Source of the DNA: Rhizobium leguminosarum
GTDB taxonomy: Bacteria > Pseudomonadota > Alphaproteobacteria > Rhizobiales > Rhizobiaceae
Assembly (NCBI RefSeq): GCF_001679785.1
Contig: NZ_CP016292.1
Location: 1-64,000, forward strand
Length of the DNA stretch: 64,000 bases
Direction of reading: 5' to 3'
Part shown: one piece after another, positions 56,180 through 64,000 of the stretch
How the letters are laid out: every line of letters begins with the position of its first letter
Numbering within the stretch: the stretch's first letter is position 1
Position numbers and translations under genes: made by a program
Notes under the pieces: model-generated
Seen by the model: only the letters and a program-made list of their open reading frames with translations
The model's database searches: none
Told to the model about the DNA's origin: nothing

Positions 56180-56211
56180 AGACGCCCCTTGGGAGGAGGA
56201 TTGGGCCGTCT
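56180..56211 (-). ncRNA. CCUCCUCCC hairpin 2
   Basis: AGACG-CCC / GGG-CGTCT stem around CCTCCTCCC (56191-56199, minus strand). Confidence 0.75.
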
Positions 56212-56214
56212 GAA

Positions 56215-56250
56215 ATCGAAGCTTTGCGGGAGGAGGTGCATCACTTCGAT
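56215..56250 (-). ncRNA. CCUCCUCCC hairpin 1
   Basis: ATCGAAG/CTTCGAT stem with GC steps around CCTCCTCCC (56228-56236, minus strand). First of the array after the DUF1127 gene. Confidence 0.75.
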
Positions 56251-56381
56251 GAAACCAAGATACCCATTCTCTCCGCACATTAAATAGACTTTGCTGCAGT
56301 GCAGCTATGCGGGAAATGCACGGCCTAATTCTGATGAGAGCGATCTCCAACTCGGGGCTTCGTGGCAGGCCAGGCACGGAA

Positions 56382-56404
56382 ACGCCCGCGTCATCAGCGG
56401 GCGT
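56382..56404 (-). terminator. Hairpin between DUF1127 gene and the sRNA array
   Basis: ACGCCCGC-N7-GCGGGCGT, an 8-bp perfect stem, followed on the minus strand by TTTCC. It could be a partial terminator or processing site 33 bp after the DUF1127 stop. Confidence 0.55.
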
Positions 56405-56436
56405 AGTGTCATTCAGGATGGGCAGGAAAAAGCCGC

Positions 56437-56583
56437 TTAGCGAGCGAGCGACTGGCGAGCAACGCTGTGGATGTCGGCACGATTGATACCGAGGTCCTGC
56501 AGTTCGCGCGAGCTCATGCGGCCAAGTTCGGTAACGGTCTGACGGTACTTGCGCCAGTTGTTGAAGGAGCGTGCTACGTTCAT
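56437..56583 (-). CDS. DUF1127 small RNA-associated protein (CcaF1-like)
   Basis: 48 aa from ATG 56583 behind AAAGGGGATCATC: MNVARSFNNWRKYRQTVTEL, GRMSSRELQDLGINRADIHS. This is the DUF1127 pattern (W-R-Y-R...L..L-DREL-DLGI-R-DI). In Rhodobacter such a gene (CcaF1) is co-transcribed with four CcsR sRNAs and modulates RNA turnover. The four CCTCCTCCC hairpins downstream mirror that layout. Probably stress-induced there; no clear promoter boxes were called here. Confidence 0.9.
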   Translation of the reverse strand: MNVARSFNNWRKYRQTVTELGRMSSRELQDLGINRADIHSVARQSLAR

Positions 56584-56751
56584 GATGATCCCCTTTCGTG
56601 AGGTCTCTTGACGCCAGCAACCCTGCTTTGGTTCCAACGTCGTTTCGATGATTGAGATATAGGCCCTTGGACACCCGTCGATAAGGCACAAGGTCTCAGG
56701 TCGGCCATGCGCTCAAAGCATGGGTCCGATCAGAGATAGGCTGAGGGGGCA

Positions 56752-57747
56752 TCAGGCCCGGAACCGGTCGAAGGCAGTGAGGCGTTTGATTGGAGGATCG
56801 GCGTCTGGATAACGATAGATTTCGGCTCTGAGATAGCGGAGTTCATCGTCAAGCGCATCTTCACCCACCTCGATCCACCAGGATTTCGGGCGGCCGTCGC
56901 TTCCGTCGGACCAGCGATAGCCTCGCGCCTTCAGGTGGTCCTTCATGTCGAAGGGGCTGTTCTCGGCAAATATCCGGACACGCGACCTCTGGCTTGCTTC
57001 ATAGAGTTCGGCGAAAGCGGTGGAAGCCGATCCATCGACTTCCCGAGCGAGAACCTCCAACAGCGCGAAACAGTCATCGACCGCCCGATGGCCATCATGG
57101 AAGTAGCCCGCCTGCCCGATCAGATATCCGAGCTTGGTGCCTTCATATCCCCGCGACGACCAGTCGACCTCGGAGTTGGAGCAGGCCCAGGCCTTGCCAG
57201 AAAACAGATGGGAAAACGCCTCGCAGAATGGCCGGTCGAAACCGGCATTGTGGGCGATCAGCAGGTCAGCCGGCTCAATCAGCGCCTGCAACGCAGCCAT
57301 ATCAATTGACTGCCCGGCGACCATGTCGTTGCTGATCCCGGTGAGCCTGGTGATCTCAGTGGGAATGGAAACGCTTGGCTGTTGAAGCCCACCATAGATG
57401 CCGGTCACGTCACCAATGCTTCCTGTCGCATCGAAGGTGAAAGCGATCACGCTAATCTCGATGATCTCATCCTTGCGCGCATTGAGGCCGGTTGTCTCGG
57501 TGTCGAGAATGATGCCCTTGAGGGGGAATTCCGGACGTGGGAATGGCGCAATCGCCCGCGGCACGAGTTTCGTGAGGATGCGATAGCGGCCCGTCTGTGA
57601 GAGATGCCGGACCATCTCCTCTTCACTCATGGAGACGGTAGGTTGTTCGGGCTTGGCGTGTTTGGAAATGTCACGCTTGACCACCCGGTCGCGCGAAACC
57701 TCTTCCGAAAACATATCGAACTGTTCTGCCATTCTTACTGTCATCAT
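56752..57747 (-). CDS. DEDDh 3'-5' exonuclease (DnaQ-like)
   Basis: 331 aa from ATG 57747. A 75-residue leader is followed by the exonuclease core: KGIILDTETTGLNARKDEII (Asp and Glu), LLIAHNAGFDRPFCEAFSHL (Asp) and YFHDGHRAVDDCFALLEVLA (His and Asp). After it comes a C-terminal domain (FDMKDHLKARGYRWSDGSDG, RPKSWWIEVGEDALDDELRY) often found on stand-alone DnaQ-like exonucleases. May proofread for, or trim substrates of, the nearby error-prone polymerases; that link is inference from position. Confidence 0.93.
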   Translation of the reverse strand: MMTVRMAEQFDMFSEEVSRDRVVKRDISKHAKPEQPTVSMSEEEMVRHLSQTGRYRILTKLVPRAIAPFPRPEFPLKGIILDTETTGLNARKDEIIEISVIAFTFDATGSIGDVTGIYGGLQQPSVSIPTEITRLTGISNDMVAGQSIDMAALQALIEPADLLIAHNAGFDRPFCEAFSHLFSGKAWACSNSEVDWSSRGYEGTKLGYLIGQAGYFHDGHRAVDDCFALLEVLAREVDGSASTAFAELYEASQRSRVRIFAENSPFDMKDHLKARGYRWSDGSDGRPKSWWIEVGEDALDDELRYLRAEIYRYPDADPPIKRLTAFDRFRA

Positions 57748-58118
57748 CCTGCCGCCGGTTCCCACCCTTCAAAACACGGCAGGATTGTTAGATCAACCAT
57801 GTTGGCACCAGGCATCATCAGAAAGCCGGGCGGTCATCGGCGATACGGCGCAGGTCGTTGTGACTGCCCGCGGATGTCATGAAAGCGCCCAAACTGGAAA
57901 TGGGCATACCAGCTTTAGCGAGTGGCGCGAAAGCCGTTCGCCTCCCGCAAGACCGGTTAAAAGGGGTGCCGCAGGAGGTTTAGCATAGCGACGGCAACGA
58001 TGAAAACCGGGACCGACAGCCCCCGGCGCGCGGGGGCGCTTAAAGAGGTCTGCCGTACCGATGTTCGCAGATATTCTATTGGCGCTGTTAAGAACGAACG
58101 TTCGATGCACCCCTGCAT
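57748..58118. other. Intergenic stretch
   Basis: About 370 bp with no gene seen. It contains a GC-rich inverted repeat (CCCCCG-GCG-CGGGGG near 58020) and a GAACGTTC palindrome near 58097. Confidence 0.4.
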
Positions 58119-59003
58119 TCAAACACGAAGCGCATCGATGACGGCGCGCAAGCCGGCCGACAGGTATTTCCGCGTCGGGTAATAGAGATACAGCCAGTCC
58201 TCCGGCGCACTCCAGGACGCCAAGCATTCGACCAGGCTGCCATTCTGGATATAGGGGCGCGCCCGTTCCTCCCACACATAAGCCAGCCCCACGCCCGAAA
58301 GTGCGGCCTCGACCATCAGCTCATGGTCATCGAGCGACAGAGACCCGGTCGGCTCGAACTCGATGATCTTGCCAGCGCGGCTGAACTCCCAGGCATACGG
58401 CTTGCCGCTTGGATAGATATTGCGGATACAGACATGCTGACGCAGATCATCCGGGGTTTTGGGGATCGGATGACGCTCAAAATAGGACGTCGAACCGACG
58501 ACGGCAAACCGTAGCCGCGGCTTGATCTTCACAGCCGTCATGCCATCGCGCAGGCTTTCGCCGAGACGGATGCCAGCATCGAACCCCTCCTCCACAATGT
58601 CGACAAGACGGTCGGTGGCGACGATTTCCAGCTGGAGACCAGGATTTTTTCCGATGAGCGGACCAATGACCGATCGGAACACGAACGGTGCGACTGAATT
58701 GGGCGCATTGATGCGGACCTTGCCGAACGGCGTATCGCGAAACTGGTTGAGGGCATCGAGCGCCGAGCCGATTTCGCCGAAGGCCGGCGACAGTTGCGCA
58801 AACAACATCGCGCCGGCATCGGTCAGGGCCACGCTGCGGGTCGTCCGGTTGAGCAGACGAATGCCCACGCGTGCCTCGAGATTGCCCACCGCATGGCTGA
58901 TCGCTGAAGCCGTCACCCCGCGCTCTTCGCCGGCCCGGCGAAAGTTGCGGTGACGGGCAACCGCATCGAACGCGGCCAGTTCCGAGAGATCCGTGCTGCG
59001 CAT
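58119..59003 (-). CDS. LysR-family transcriptional regulator
   Basis: 294 aa from ATG 59003. HTH: LAAFDAVARHRNFRRAGEER, GVTASAISHAVGNLEARVGI, RLLNRTTRSVALTDAG, then the LysR sensor domain (GKVRINAPNSVAPFVFRSVI). It is of the subgroup that controls adjacent oxidoreductases. Divergent from the glyoxalase-fold and SDR genes, which it probably regulates. Confidence 0.94.
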   Translation of the reverse strand: MRSTDLSELAAFDAVARHRNFRRAGEERGVTASAISHAVGNLEARVGIRLLNRTTRSVALTDAGAMLFAQLSPAFGEIGSALDALNQFRDTPFGKVRINAPNSVAPFVFRSVIGPLIGKNPGLQLEIVATDRLVDIVEEGFDAGIRLGESLRDGMTAVKIKPRLRFAVVGSTSYFERHPIPKTPDDLRQHVCIRNIYPSGKPYAWEFSRAGKIIEFEPTGSLSLDDHELMVEAALSGVGLAYVWEERARPYIQNGSLVECLASWSAPEDWLYLYYPTRKYLSAGLRAVIDALRV

Positions 59004-59120
59004 TGTCAAATCTCACTCATCATTGAGAGGAAGATTAACTCTCTAATTCTTATCGTCGAAAAGGTCCAGATTTCTCCTCGCAAACCGGCGCTGGTGCCGG
59101 ACCACACAGGAGACAAGACA

Positions 59121-59582
59121 ATGACCGACTTCAATCCTCCCGCCCACAACACTGCATCGCCCTTCTCTGACATGCGCGGTCATCACGTCGCCGTCCGCAC
59201 GCCGGACCTCGAAACCGCCAAGCGCTGGTATGTTGAGAAGCTCGACTTTCGTGTCGTTGCCGAGTGGGACTATGCCGACGAGCAACTGGCCTATCTCGCG
59301 CCCGCCACGGACGACCATTTCTACGTGGAAATCCTTGGTGGCGGCGATCCGTCGCCCGCAGACGTCCGCCCCTACACCGATCTTGGCGACAGTCTCAAAT
59401 ATGCCGGCTACCACCATTTCTGCCTGAATGTCGCAAGCGTTGACGCCACCGTCGAGGCACTACGCGCACGCGGCGTCACCATCGTCACCGAGCCGTTCGA
59501 GCTTTTGGCAATCAGCCGGCGCCTTGCCTTCTTCTGCGATCCCTTCGGCAATCTGATCGAGCTGGCAGAAATCCTGCCGTGA
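59121..59582 (+). CDS. VOC (glyoxalase/bleomycin-resistance fold) protein
   Basis: 153 aa behind CAGGAGACAAGACA. Starts MTDFNPPAHNTASPFSDMRG, then HHVAVRTPDLETAKRWYVEK, FYVEILGGGDPSPADV, YHHFCLNVASVDATVEALRA and FFCDPFGNLIELAEIL, the beta-alpha-beta-beta-beta metal-site pattern (H, E, H, E). Typical roles are isomerase, dioxygenase or resistance protein; the substrate is unknown. Confidence 0.9.
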   Translation: MTDFNPPAHNTASPFSDMRGHHVAVRTPDLETAKRWYVEKLDFRVVAEWDYADEQLAYLAPATDDHFYVEILGGGDPSPADVRPYTDLGDSLKYAGYHHFCLNVASVDATVEALRARGVTIVTEPFELLAISRRLAFFCDPFGNLIELAEILP

Positions 59583-59667
59583 CCCTTTCCAACCCGGCTG
59601 GCCATCCCGACATCGCGGTGGCCAGACGCCCTCTCGCTCATCTCATCGAAAATCAAGGAACATCTCC

Positions 59668-60504
59668 ATGAAAATCTGGTTCATCACCGGCGCCTCGCGC
59701 GGCTTTGGCGCCCTCATCACTACGCGCGCTCTTGCACAGGGCGACGCCGTCGTCGCCACCGCCCGCAATCCAAAGGCGATCACCGAGCGGTTCGGCGAAC
59801 ATCCCAACCTGCTTCCGGTCGCCCTCGATGTGACCGACGAAAGCCAGGCGACCGCAGCAGTGAAAGCCGCCATCGAGCACTTCGGTCGCATCGATATCCT
59901 GCTCAACAATGCTGGGTTCGGATTGATGGGTGCCGTCGAAGAAGCAACCGTGGCTGAGGTCGAGGCTGTCTACCGCACCAACGTCTTTGGTCTCCTCAAC
60001 GTGACCCGCGCCGTCCTACCCTTCATGCGGCAGGCGCGCTCCGGCCGCATCCTGAATATCTCATCGATCGGCGGCTATCGCGGCGCCGCTGGCTTCGGTG
60101 TCTACTCCTCGACGAAATTTGCCGTCGAAGGGCTGAGCGAAGCCCTGCATGACGAACTGGCACCCCTTGGCATCCATGTCACGGTCATCGAGCCAGGCTA
60201 TTTCCGCACCGACTTCCTCGACAGCTCGTCCTTGTCGGTCAGCGGCAATATCATCGGCGATTACGCAGACACTGTCGGCAAGGTGCGCGCAATAGCCGCC
60301 GGTCTCAGCCATAACCAACCCGGCGACCCTCAAAAGCTGGCAAAGGCGCTCATCGCCTTCACTGAAGCCCCCAATCCGCCGGTCCGCCTGCCGCTCGGGA
60401 GCGACACAGTCGCCGCGATCGAGAAAAAGCACGCACAAGACGCTGCCATCCTCGCCGAATGGCGCAGCGTCTCGGTGTCGACTGACTTCACCGCTGACGA
60501 ATGA
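59668..60504 (+). CDS. Short-chain dehydrogenase/reductase
   Basis: 278 aa. Classical SDR: WFITGASRGFGALITTRALA (nucleotide-binding TGxxxGxG), ILLNNAGFGLMGAVEEAT (NNAG), ILNISSIGGYRGAAGFGVYS with SSTKFAVEGLSEAL (Ser, Tyr-x3-Lys). Cytoplasmic NAD(P)-dependent oxidoreductase. It lies 85 bp after the VOC gene on the same strand, so probably one operon under the divergent LysR. Confidence 0.94.
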   Translation: MKIWFITGASRGFGALITTRALAQGDAVVATARNPKAITERFGEHPNLLPVALDVTDESQATAAVKAAIEHFGRIDILLNNAGFGLMGAVEEATVAEVEAVYRTNVFGLLNVTRAVLPFMRQARSGRILNISSIGGYRGAAGFGVYSSTKFAVEGLSEALHDELAPLGIHVTVIEPGYFRTDFLDSSSLSVSGNIIGDYADTVGKVRAIAAGLSHNQPGDPQKLAKALIAFTEAPNPPVRLPLGSDTVAAIEKKHAQDAAILAEWRSVSVSTDFTADE

Positions 60505-60777
60505 CGGCGCTCGTGCAGTTAAACTTCGTCCGACGGGAGGCCGCTTCGGGCCTCCCACCGCCTTGAAAGGAATCGAACCCTCGGCTCCCCGCCAAATCAG
60601 TCTAGATGCTCGTAAAGGTGAGAAGATCGAAATGGGAAGCCACTATTCAGCAATCCTTTCGCATCATGGCATCCGCACTCATACTGCAAAGAAAGAGCTG
60701 GCTCGGGAAATCTGAACAGCCAGGATAAGTGGAATTTCTGCCTGACTTCGGCTTAGATGCCGGGAACAGGAGATACC

Positions 60778-61089
60778 ATGACGAGACGACCGCGCCGGAA
60801 CCATAGCCCGGCTTTCAAGGCAAAGGTGGCGCTCGCCGCGATCAGGGGCGAACAGACGCTGGTGGAACTGTCCCAGCAGTTCGACGTGCACGCCAATCAG
60901 ATCAAGCAGTGGAAAGACCAGCTCCTTGAGGGGGCGACGGGCGTTTTCGGCGATGAAGCCAAGGCGGAGCCGGCGGGTCCAACCGTCGATGTCAAAACGC
61001 TGCACGCCAAGATCGGCGAACTGACGCTGGAGAACGATTTTTTGTCCGGTGCGCTCGGAAAGGCGGGATTGCCGGGCGGAAAGAAATGA
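60778..61089 (+). CDS. IS3-family OrfA
   Basis: 103 aa: HSPAFKAKVALAAIRGEQTL, VELSQQFDVHANQIKQWKDQ (HTH), then a leucine-zipper-like DVKTLHAKIGELTLENDFLS. Overlaps orfB by 4 bp (ATGA). IS3 elements make the active OrfAB transposase by frameshifting near the overlap. Confidence 0.93.
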   Translation: MTRRPRRNHSPAFKAKVALAAIRGEQTLVELSQQFDVHANQIKQWKDQLLEGATGVFGDEAKAEPAGPTVDVKTLHAKIGELTLENDFLSGALGKAGLPGGKK

Positions 61090-61916
61090 TCGACCGCGAG
61101 CACAAACTGTCGGTCGTGCGCCAGGCGAAGCTTCTCGGCTTCAGCCGTGGCAGCGTCTATTATTCTCCACGTCCCGTGTCGGACGTCGATCTGGCTTTGA
61201 TGCGCCGGATCGACGAACTGCATCTCGATTACCCGTTTGCCGGAAGCCGGATGTTGCAAGGGCTTTTGAAGGCAGAAGGGCTGCAAACCGGACGGCTGCA
61301 CGTCGCCACCCTGATGAAGAAGATGGGCATCGAGGCGATTTACCGTCGCCCGAACACCTCGAAACCGGCACCAGGACACAAGGTCTATCCCTATCTCCTT
61401 CGCAAGCTGGCGGTCACCAGACCCAATCAGGTCTGGGCGATGGACCTGACCTACATTCCGATGGCACGGGGCTTCGTCTATCTCTGCGCTGTCGTGGACT
61501 GGTTCAGCCGGAAGGTCCTATCGTGGCGGCTGTCGATCACGATGGAAGCAGCCTTCTGCATAGAAGCGGTCGAAGAAGCGCTTGCCCGCTATGGCAAGCC
61601 CGACATCTTCAACACCGATCAGGGGTCGCAGTTCACCTCCGTCGACTTCACCGCCGTTCTGAAGAACGCCGACATCGCCATCTCCATGGATGGCAAAGGC
61701 GCGTGGCGAGACAATGTCTTCGTCGAACGGCTCTGGCGGTCGATCAAATACGAGGAGATCTATCTCCACGCCTACAAGAGCGTTTCCGAGGCCCGCGCTG
61801 CCATCGGCCGATATCTGAGCTTTTACAACACCCGACGCCCACATTCATCCCTTGACCGGCAGACGCCGGATCGGGCTTACTTCAATGCGCTGACGCCGAT
61901 GATGGTGGCAGCATAA
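61086..61916 (+). CDS. IS3-family OrfB transposase
   Basis: 276 aa. HTH_21 region (DYPFAGSRMLQGLLKAEGLQ), then the DDE integrase core: PNQVWAMDLTYIPMARGFVY (Asp), DIFNTDQGSQFTSVDF (Asp), DNVFVERLWRSIKYEEIYLH (Glu) and YNTRRPHSSL. Intact. Confidence 0.95.
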   Translation: MIDREHKLSVVRQAKLLGFSRGSVYYSPRPVSDVDLALMRRIDELHLDYPFAGSRMLQGLLKAEGLQTGRLHVATLMKKMGIEAIYRRPNTSKPAPGHKVYPYLLRKLAVTRPNQVWAMDLTYIPMARGFVYLCAVVDWFSRKVLSWRLSITMEAAFCIEAVEEALARYGKPDIFNTDQGSQFTSVDFTAVLKNADIAISMDGKGAWRDNVFVERLWRSIKYEEIYLHAYKSVSEARAAIGRYLSFYNTRRPHSSLDRQTPDRAYFNALTPMMVAA

Positions 61917-62083
61917 TCGAGGCGGAAATCCACTTAGCAAAACGCCCGGAACTGTTCAGACAAACCGAGCCAGCTCTGAATAAGGAAACACAGGGTGACT
62001 CAGACCAATCGAGAAGCGGTCGGGGCGCCGTGGCGTGAACGAGCGCCAGCCATTCCCAGTCCGTCGATGGTTCGACATCCTCA

Positions 62084-63448
62084 TTAATAAGGTTTGCGGT
62101 TTCGCCTCGGCTTGGAAGTTTTTTCTAAATTTGGTTTCGACTTAAGGCTGGCCATCGTCTCATTGACGATCGAGGAAATCAGCTGCAGATTTGAGATCAC
62201 TTCTTCTGGTACCGGGTTATCGAATAGCTCGCTCGCTGATGCTGGCTTTGCAGATTGCGTGCGACCAAATCGAAATGCTGCAGTGACCAACGGTAGCAAC
62301 TCGACTTCGATCTGGTTAGAGTGGCCGATCTTGCGGCCAAGGTCGTCCATTCCAAATCGGGAAAGAACCTTAAACTCTTCAAAACCGATATCTGCCTTGG
62401 GAGGCATGTCGAAGCTTTCGACATCGTATATGTCGCGGCTAAGTCGACGTCCGATTCCGCCAAACGCACTCAGTAATGCGAGAGGGCTCTGCAAAGTCGC
62501 GAAAAATACGTACCAAAATGCGGCTCCCGGACCGCTTCTTGTCATGAGGATATCGATATGATCAAGGGAGTTCGGTGCCACTTGAGTTGCCAGAAAACCC
62601 CGCGCTGCGTCGCGGTCTTCTATGCTCGCACTCAAACCCTGATCCTGCAAAGACTTCTGCAGCAAGGAACCTCGCTCCTCCCTAGGAGCTTTTGAAATTC
62701 CTTCCAACGAAACATCAATGCCGACCTTGGCGGAAATGTCTCTCCAGGCCCGATCGAGTTCGACACGATCCGAACGGACAAGAGCTTCGGTGAGCTTCTG
62801 CACCCCCGAAGTCGACTGCTTTTCGTGGAATACGCTTGCCGCCACCCGAAGCACCGTGAGTGCATGCTTCGATACGGAGGGTACCAAATCACCCAGGACA
62901 CCACCGCTCAAAACTTCATATATGTTGAGCCATTTGTCTGGAAGCGATGGCAACTGGCTTTCCGGGGTTCCCGCACTCAGCGCCCTCGCCCAAACATAGC
63001 TGAGCGTGCGGCGGCAAGCGGCGGGGCTTGCCTGACGCAATTTCATTATTCCTTCTGAATGGAGCTGGACTTCGACGAGGGAAAGCATCGCGACCGCGTC
63101 GATGACGACGGAAGTAACTAAATGAGAATCGCCGCGTGGTGCATCGAGAAACGCCCTTGAGGCCTCGAGCGGGACAAGCCGACAAAAGGCGGAGAAAGGA
63201 GAGACAGCATTTGGATTGGCATTGAGCGCCGCCAGCAAGTCGTTAATTTCGCTTTCGCGTGCGATTGCCAGATTTGGAAACGACATCTGATTTAACGGCT
63301 GCTGCCCCCAGACGACCGTGACACTGCCAGTCTCCTCTTGCATAACCGCCTTGATGTCCTGACGTCGCGTTCTACTAATGACGGCGTCGGAGCATCCAGA
63401 GGAAAAAACCTCCAGAAACTCTCGTCTAGATAGGGACGCTGTCCACAT
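62084..63448 (-). CDS. Unrecognised 454-aa protein paired with a UvrD-like helicase
   Basis: Start at ATG 63448 behind AAGGAATGAGACA; its ribosome site overlaps the helicase stop, so the two are coupled. It starts MWTASLSRREFLEVFSSGCS. Mostly helical by composition, with segments such as AVISRTRRQDIKAVMQEETG, VTSVVIDAVAMLSLVEVQLH, LPDKWLNIYEVLSGGVLGDL and a basic C-terminus (KPRRNRKPY). No known motif, signal peptide or clear membrane helix was seen. Function unknown. Candidate partner in a two- or multi-gene helicase system. Confidence 0.75.
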   Translation of the reverse strand: MWTASLSRREFLEVFSSGCSDAVISRTRRQDIKAVMQEETGSVTVVWGQQPLNQMSFPNLAIARESEINDLLAALNANPNAVSPFSAFCRLVPLEASRAFLDAPRGDSHLVTSVVIDAVAMLSLVEVQLHSEGIMKLRQASPAACRRTLSYVWARALSAGTPESQLPSLPDKWLNIYEVLSGGVLGDLVPSVSKHALTVLRVAASVFHEKQSTSGVQKLTEALVRSDRVELDRAWRDISAKVGIDVSLEGISKAPREERGSLLQKSLQDQGLSASIEDRDAARGFLATQVAPNSLDHIDILMTRSGPGAAFWYVFFATLQSPLALLSAFGGIGRRLSRDIYDVESFDMPPKADIGFEEFKVLSRFGMDDLGRKIGHSNQIEVELLPLVTAAFRFGRTQSAKPASASELFDNPVPEEVISNLQLISSIVNETMASLKSKPNLEKTSKPRRNRKPY

Positions 63449-63452
63449 TGTC

Positions 63453-64000
63453 TCATTCCTTGCCAAAAATGCGAGCCTTTGTAACGATCTTACTACGAGG
63501 AATTACGACACTGATAGCGCCGTCGAGATAAGGCGGTATTTTTTTATCGCAGTAAAAGCTCACCGCTGTTTTGGCACGTGTCACGCCGGTGTAGGCTAAT
63601 CGCTTCTGTACTCCACCCATACGCGAGAGGCTATCGAGCCCGGCAATGTGCACGCATCGAAATTCAAGACCTTTGGCCGCCGACATGGAAGACAGCCAGA
63701 TCGGGGCATGGGGATCAAATTCTTCACTTTTGCAAAGAGTGAGCTGGGACGCAAAACCCAAGTCTGCAAGATGATCCGCGATGAGCAGAACGTCTTCATT
63801 CTTCGGGCAGAGAACGCCGATCTTCTCTCCCGGATACGCCACCAGCTGATCGGGGATCTGGTCTGCGATGGCTTGTGCCTGGTCCGCAATCGAAAGGCCC
63901 GATTTAGAGGTGACCTTCACGGGATAGGCCAGTTCGTCGTACTGCGCGTTGGGTGTCAAGGCATTGTGTGATGGATAACCTGCCAGGATGGCGTCTGCGA
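63453..64000 (-). CDS. UvrD/superfamily 1 helicase, C-terminal part (runs off window)
   Basis: At least 182 codons, open to the window edge. Shows helicase motifs V and VI: IWLSSMSAAKGLEFRCVHIA and KRLAYTGVTRAKTAVSFYCD (UvrD_C_2), preceded by KIGVLCPKNEDVLLIADHLA. SF1 helicases unwind DNA 3' to 5'. The ATPase N-terminus lies beyond 64000. With the next gene it looks like a defence- or repair-type operon. Confidence 0.88.
   Translation of the reverse strand, partial: ADAILAGYPSHNALTPNAQYDELAYPVKVTSKSGLSIADQAQAIADQIPDQLVAYPGEKIGVLCPKNEDVLLIADHLADLGFASQLTLCKSEEFDPHAPIWLSSMSAAKGLEFRCVHIAGLDSLSRMGGVQKRLAYTGVTRAKTAVSFYCDKKIPPYLDGAISVVIPRSKIVTKARIFGKE

Larger units (their letters stand above)
60694..61976 (+). 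mobile_element. IS3-family element, complete (1283 bp)
   Basis: Ends AGAGCTGGCTCGGGAAATCT and, read inward from the right, AGAGCTGGCTCGGTTTGTCT, each followed by GAACAG. Flanked by a 3-bp duplication GAA (60691-60693, 61977-61979). Contains intact orfA and orfB. Probably recent. Confidence 0.93.

Noticed and set aside
56109..56236. Repeated GGGAGGAGG units as a CRISPR-like array
   Set aside because: Repeats are only 9 bp and each sits in the loop of a different hairpin, which fits sRNAs rather than CRISPR.
55673..56689. 338-codon leftward frame from dinB into the DUF1127 region
   Set aside because: Overlaps dinB antisense and the structured hairpin array; only the 48-codon DUF1127 frame has a family match.
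56590..56700. Heat-shock (RpoH-type) promoter upstream of the DUF1127 gene
   Set aside because: A CTTG and a TATAT-like element are present but their spacing (23 bp) is too long to call.
58000..58118. Possible second LexA box around the GAACGTTC palindrome
   Set aside because: Does not fit GTTC-N7-GTTC in either orientation.

Overview
The window looks like part of a rhizobial (Rhizobiales, Rhizobium/Agrobacterium-type) plasmid or other accessory replicon. The reasons are the GC-rich coding style, an alphaproteobacterial LexA box (GTTC-N7-GTTC), an imuA/imuB/dnaE2 mutasome cassette, a DUF1127 gene followed by CCUCCUCCC hairpins, a VirB-type secretion cluster, and IS families common in rhizobial plasmids. 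No rRNA, tRNA, CRISPR array or replication origin was recognised. All calls come from reading the sequence; no database search was run.

Left region (1-27.6 kb) is an insertion-sequence graveyard. It begins with a decayed non-ribosomal peptide synthetase module (1-2435) cut by an IS5-family element. Remnants of ISL3, IS110, IS3, IS6, IS1380, IS66 and IS256 types follow. I use private labels for three IS5-type elements: IS5-A (2436-3541 and fragments), IS5-B (fragments only) and IS5-C (four 1114-bp copies at 6086, 7530, 10783 and 18608). A RIT element (three tyrosine recombinases, 13411-18165) sits in an IS66 tnpC and itself carries an IS256-type insertion. A second, truncated RIT copy (25109-26769) occupies the same tnpC site in the opposite orientation. 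Target duplications of IS5-C copies are split between loci, which indicates an inversion. Between the IS elements are a ParE-type toxin with its antitoxin (8915-9668) and an AbiE-type toxin-antitoxin pair (22135-24008) with a striking doubled operator.

Middle region (27.6-36.3 kb) is a conjugation or secretion island. virB1-virB2-virB3-virB4 and a truncated virB5-like gene run leftward and are cut by an IS6 element. A rightward set of small exported proteins runs the other way: TrbM-like, a membrane protein, two with the staphylococcal-nuclease fold and a lysozyme-like one, plus a DUF736 protein. virB6-virB11 are not in the window.

From 36.3 to 44.1 kb there is a catabolic-looking unit: a LysR regulator, a divergent MHS-type transporter, an M20 amidohydrolase and a 105-aa gene. 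The last is split by a complete IS66 element with a perfect 8-bp target duplication. From 44.1 to 48.8 kb are more IS remains (ISAzo13, IS21, IS4, IS1380), a lone HNH-like protein and a frameshifted antitoxin.

From 48.8 to 57.8 kb is a DNA-damage block. It holds imuA, an in-frame fusion of imuB to dnaE2 (1391 codons), a LexA box, a SRAP-domain gene, dinB, the DUF1127 gene with four CCTCCTCCC hairpins, and a DEDDh exonuclease. From 58.1 to 60.5 kb are a LysR regulator, a glyoxalase-fold protein and a short-chain dehydrogenase. An IS3-family element with a 3-bp duplication follows. The window ends with a two-gene unit, a UvrD-like helicase (partial) and an unrecognised 454-aa protein.
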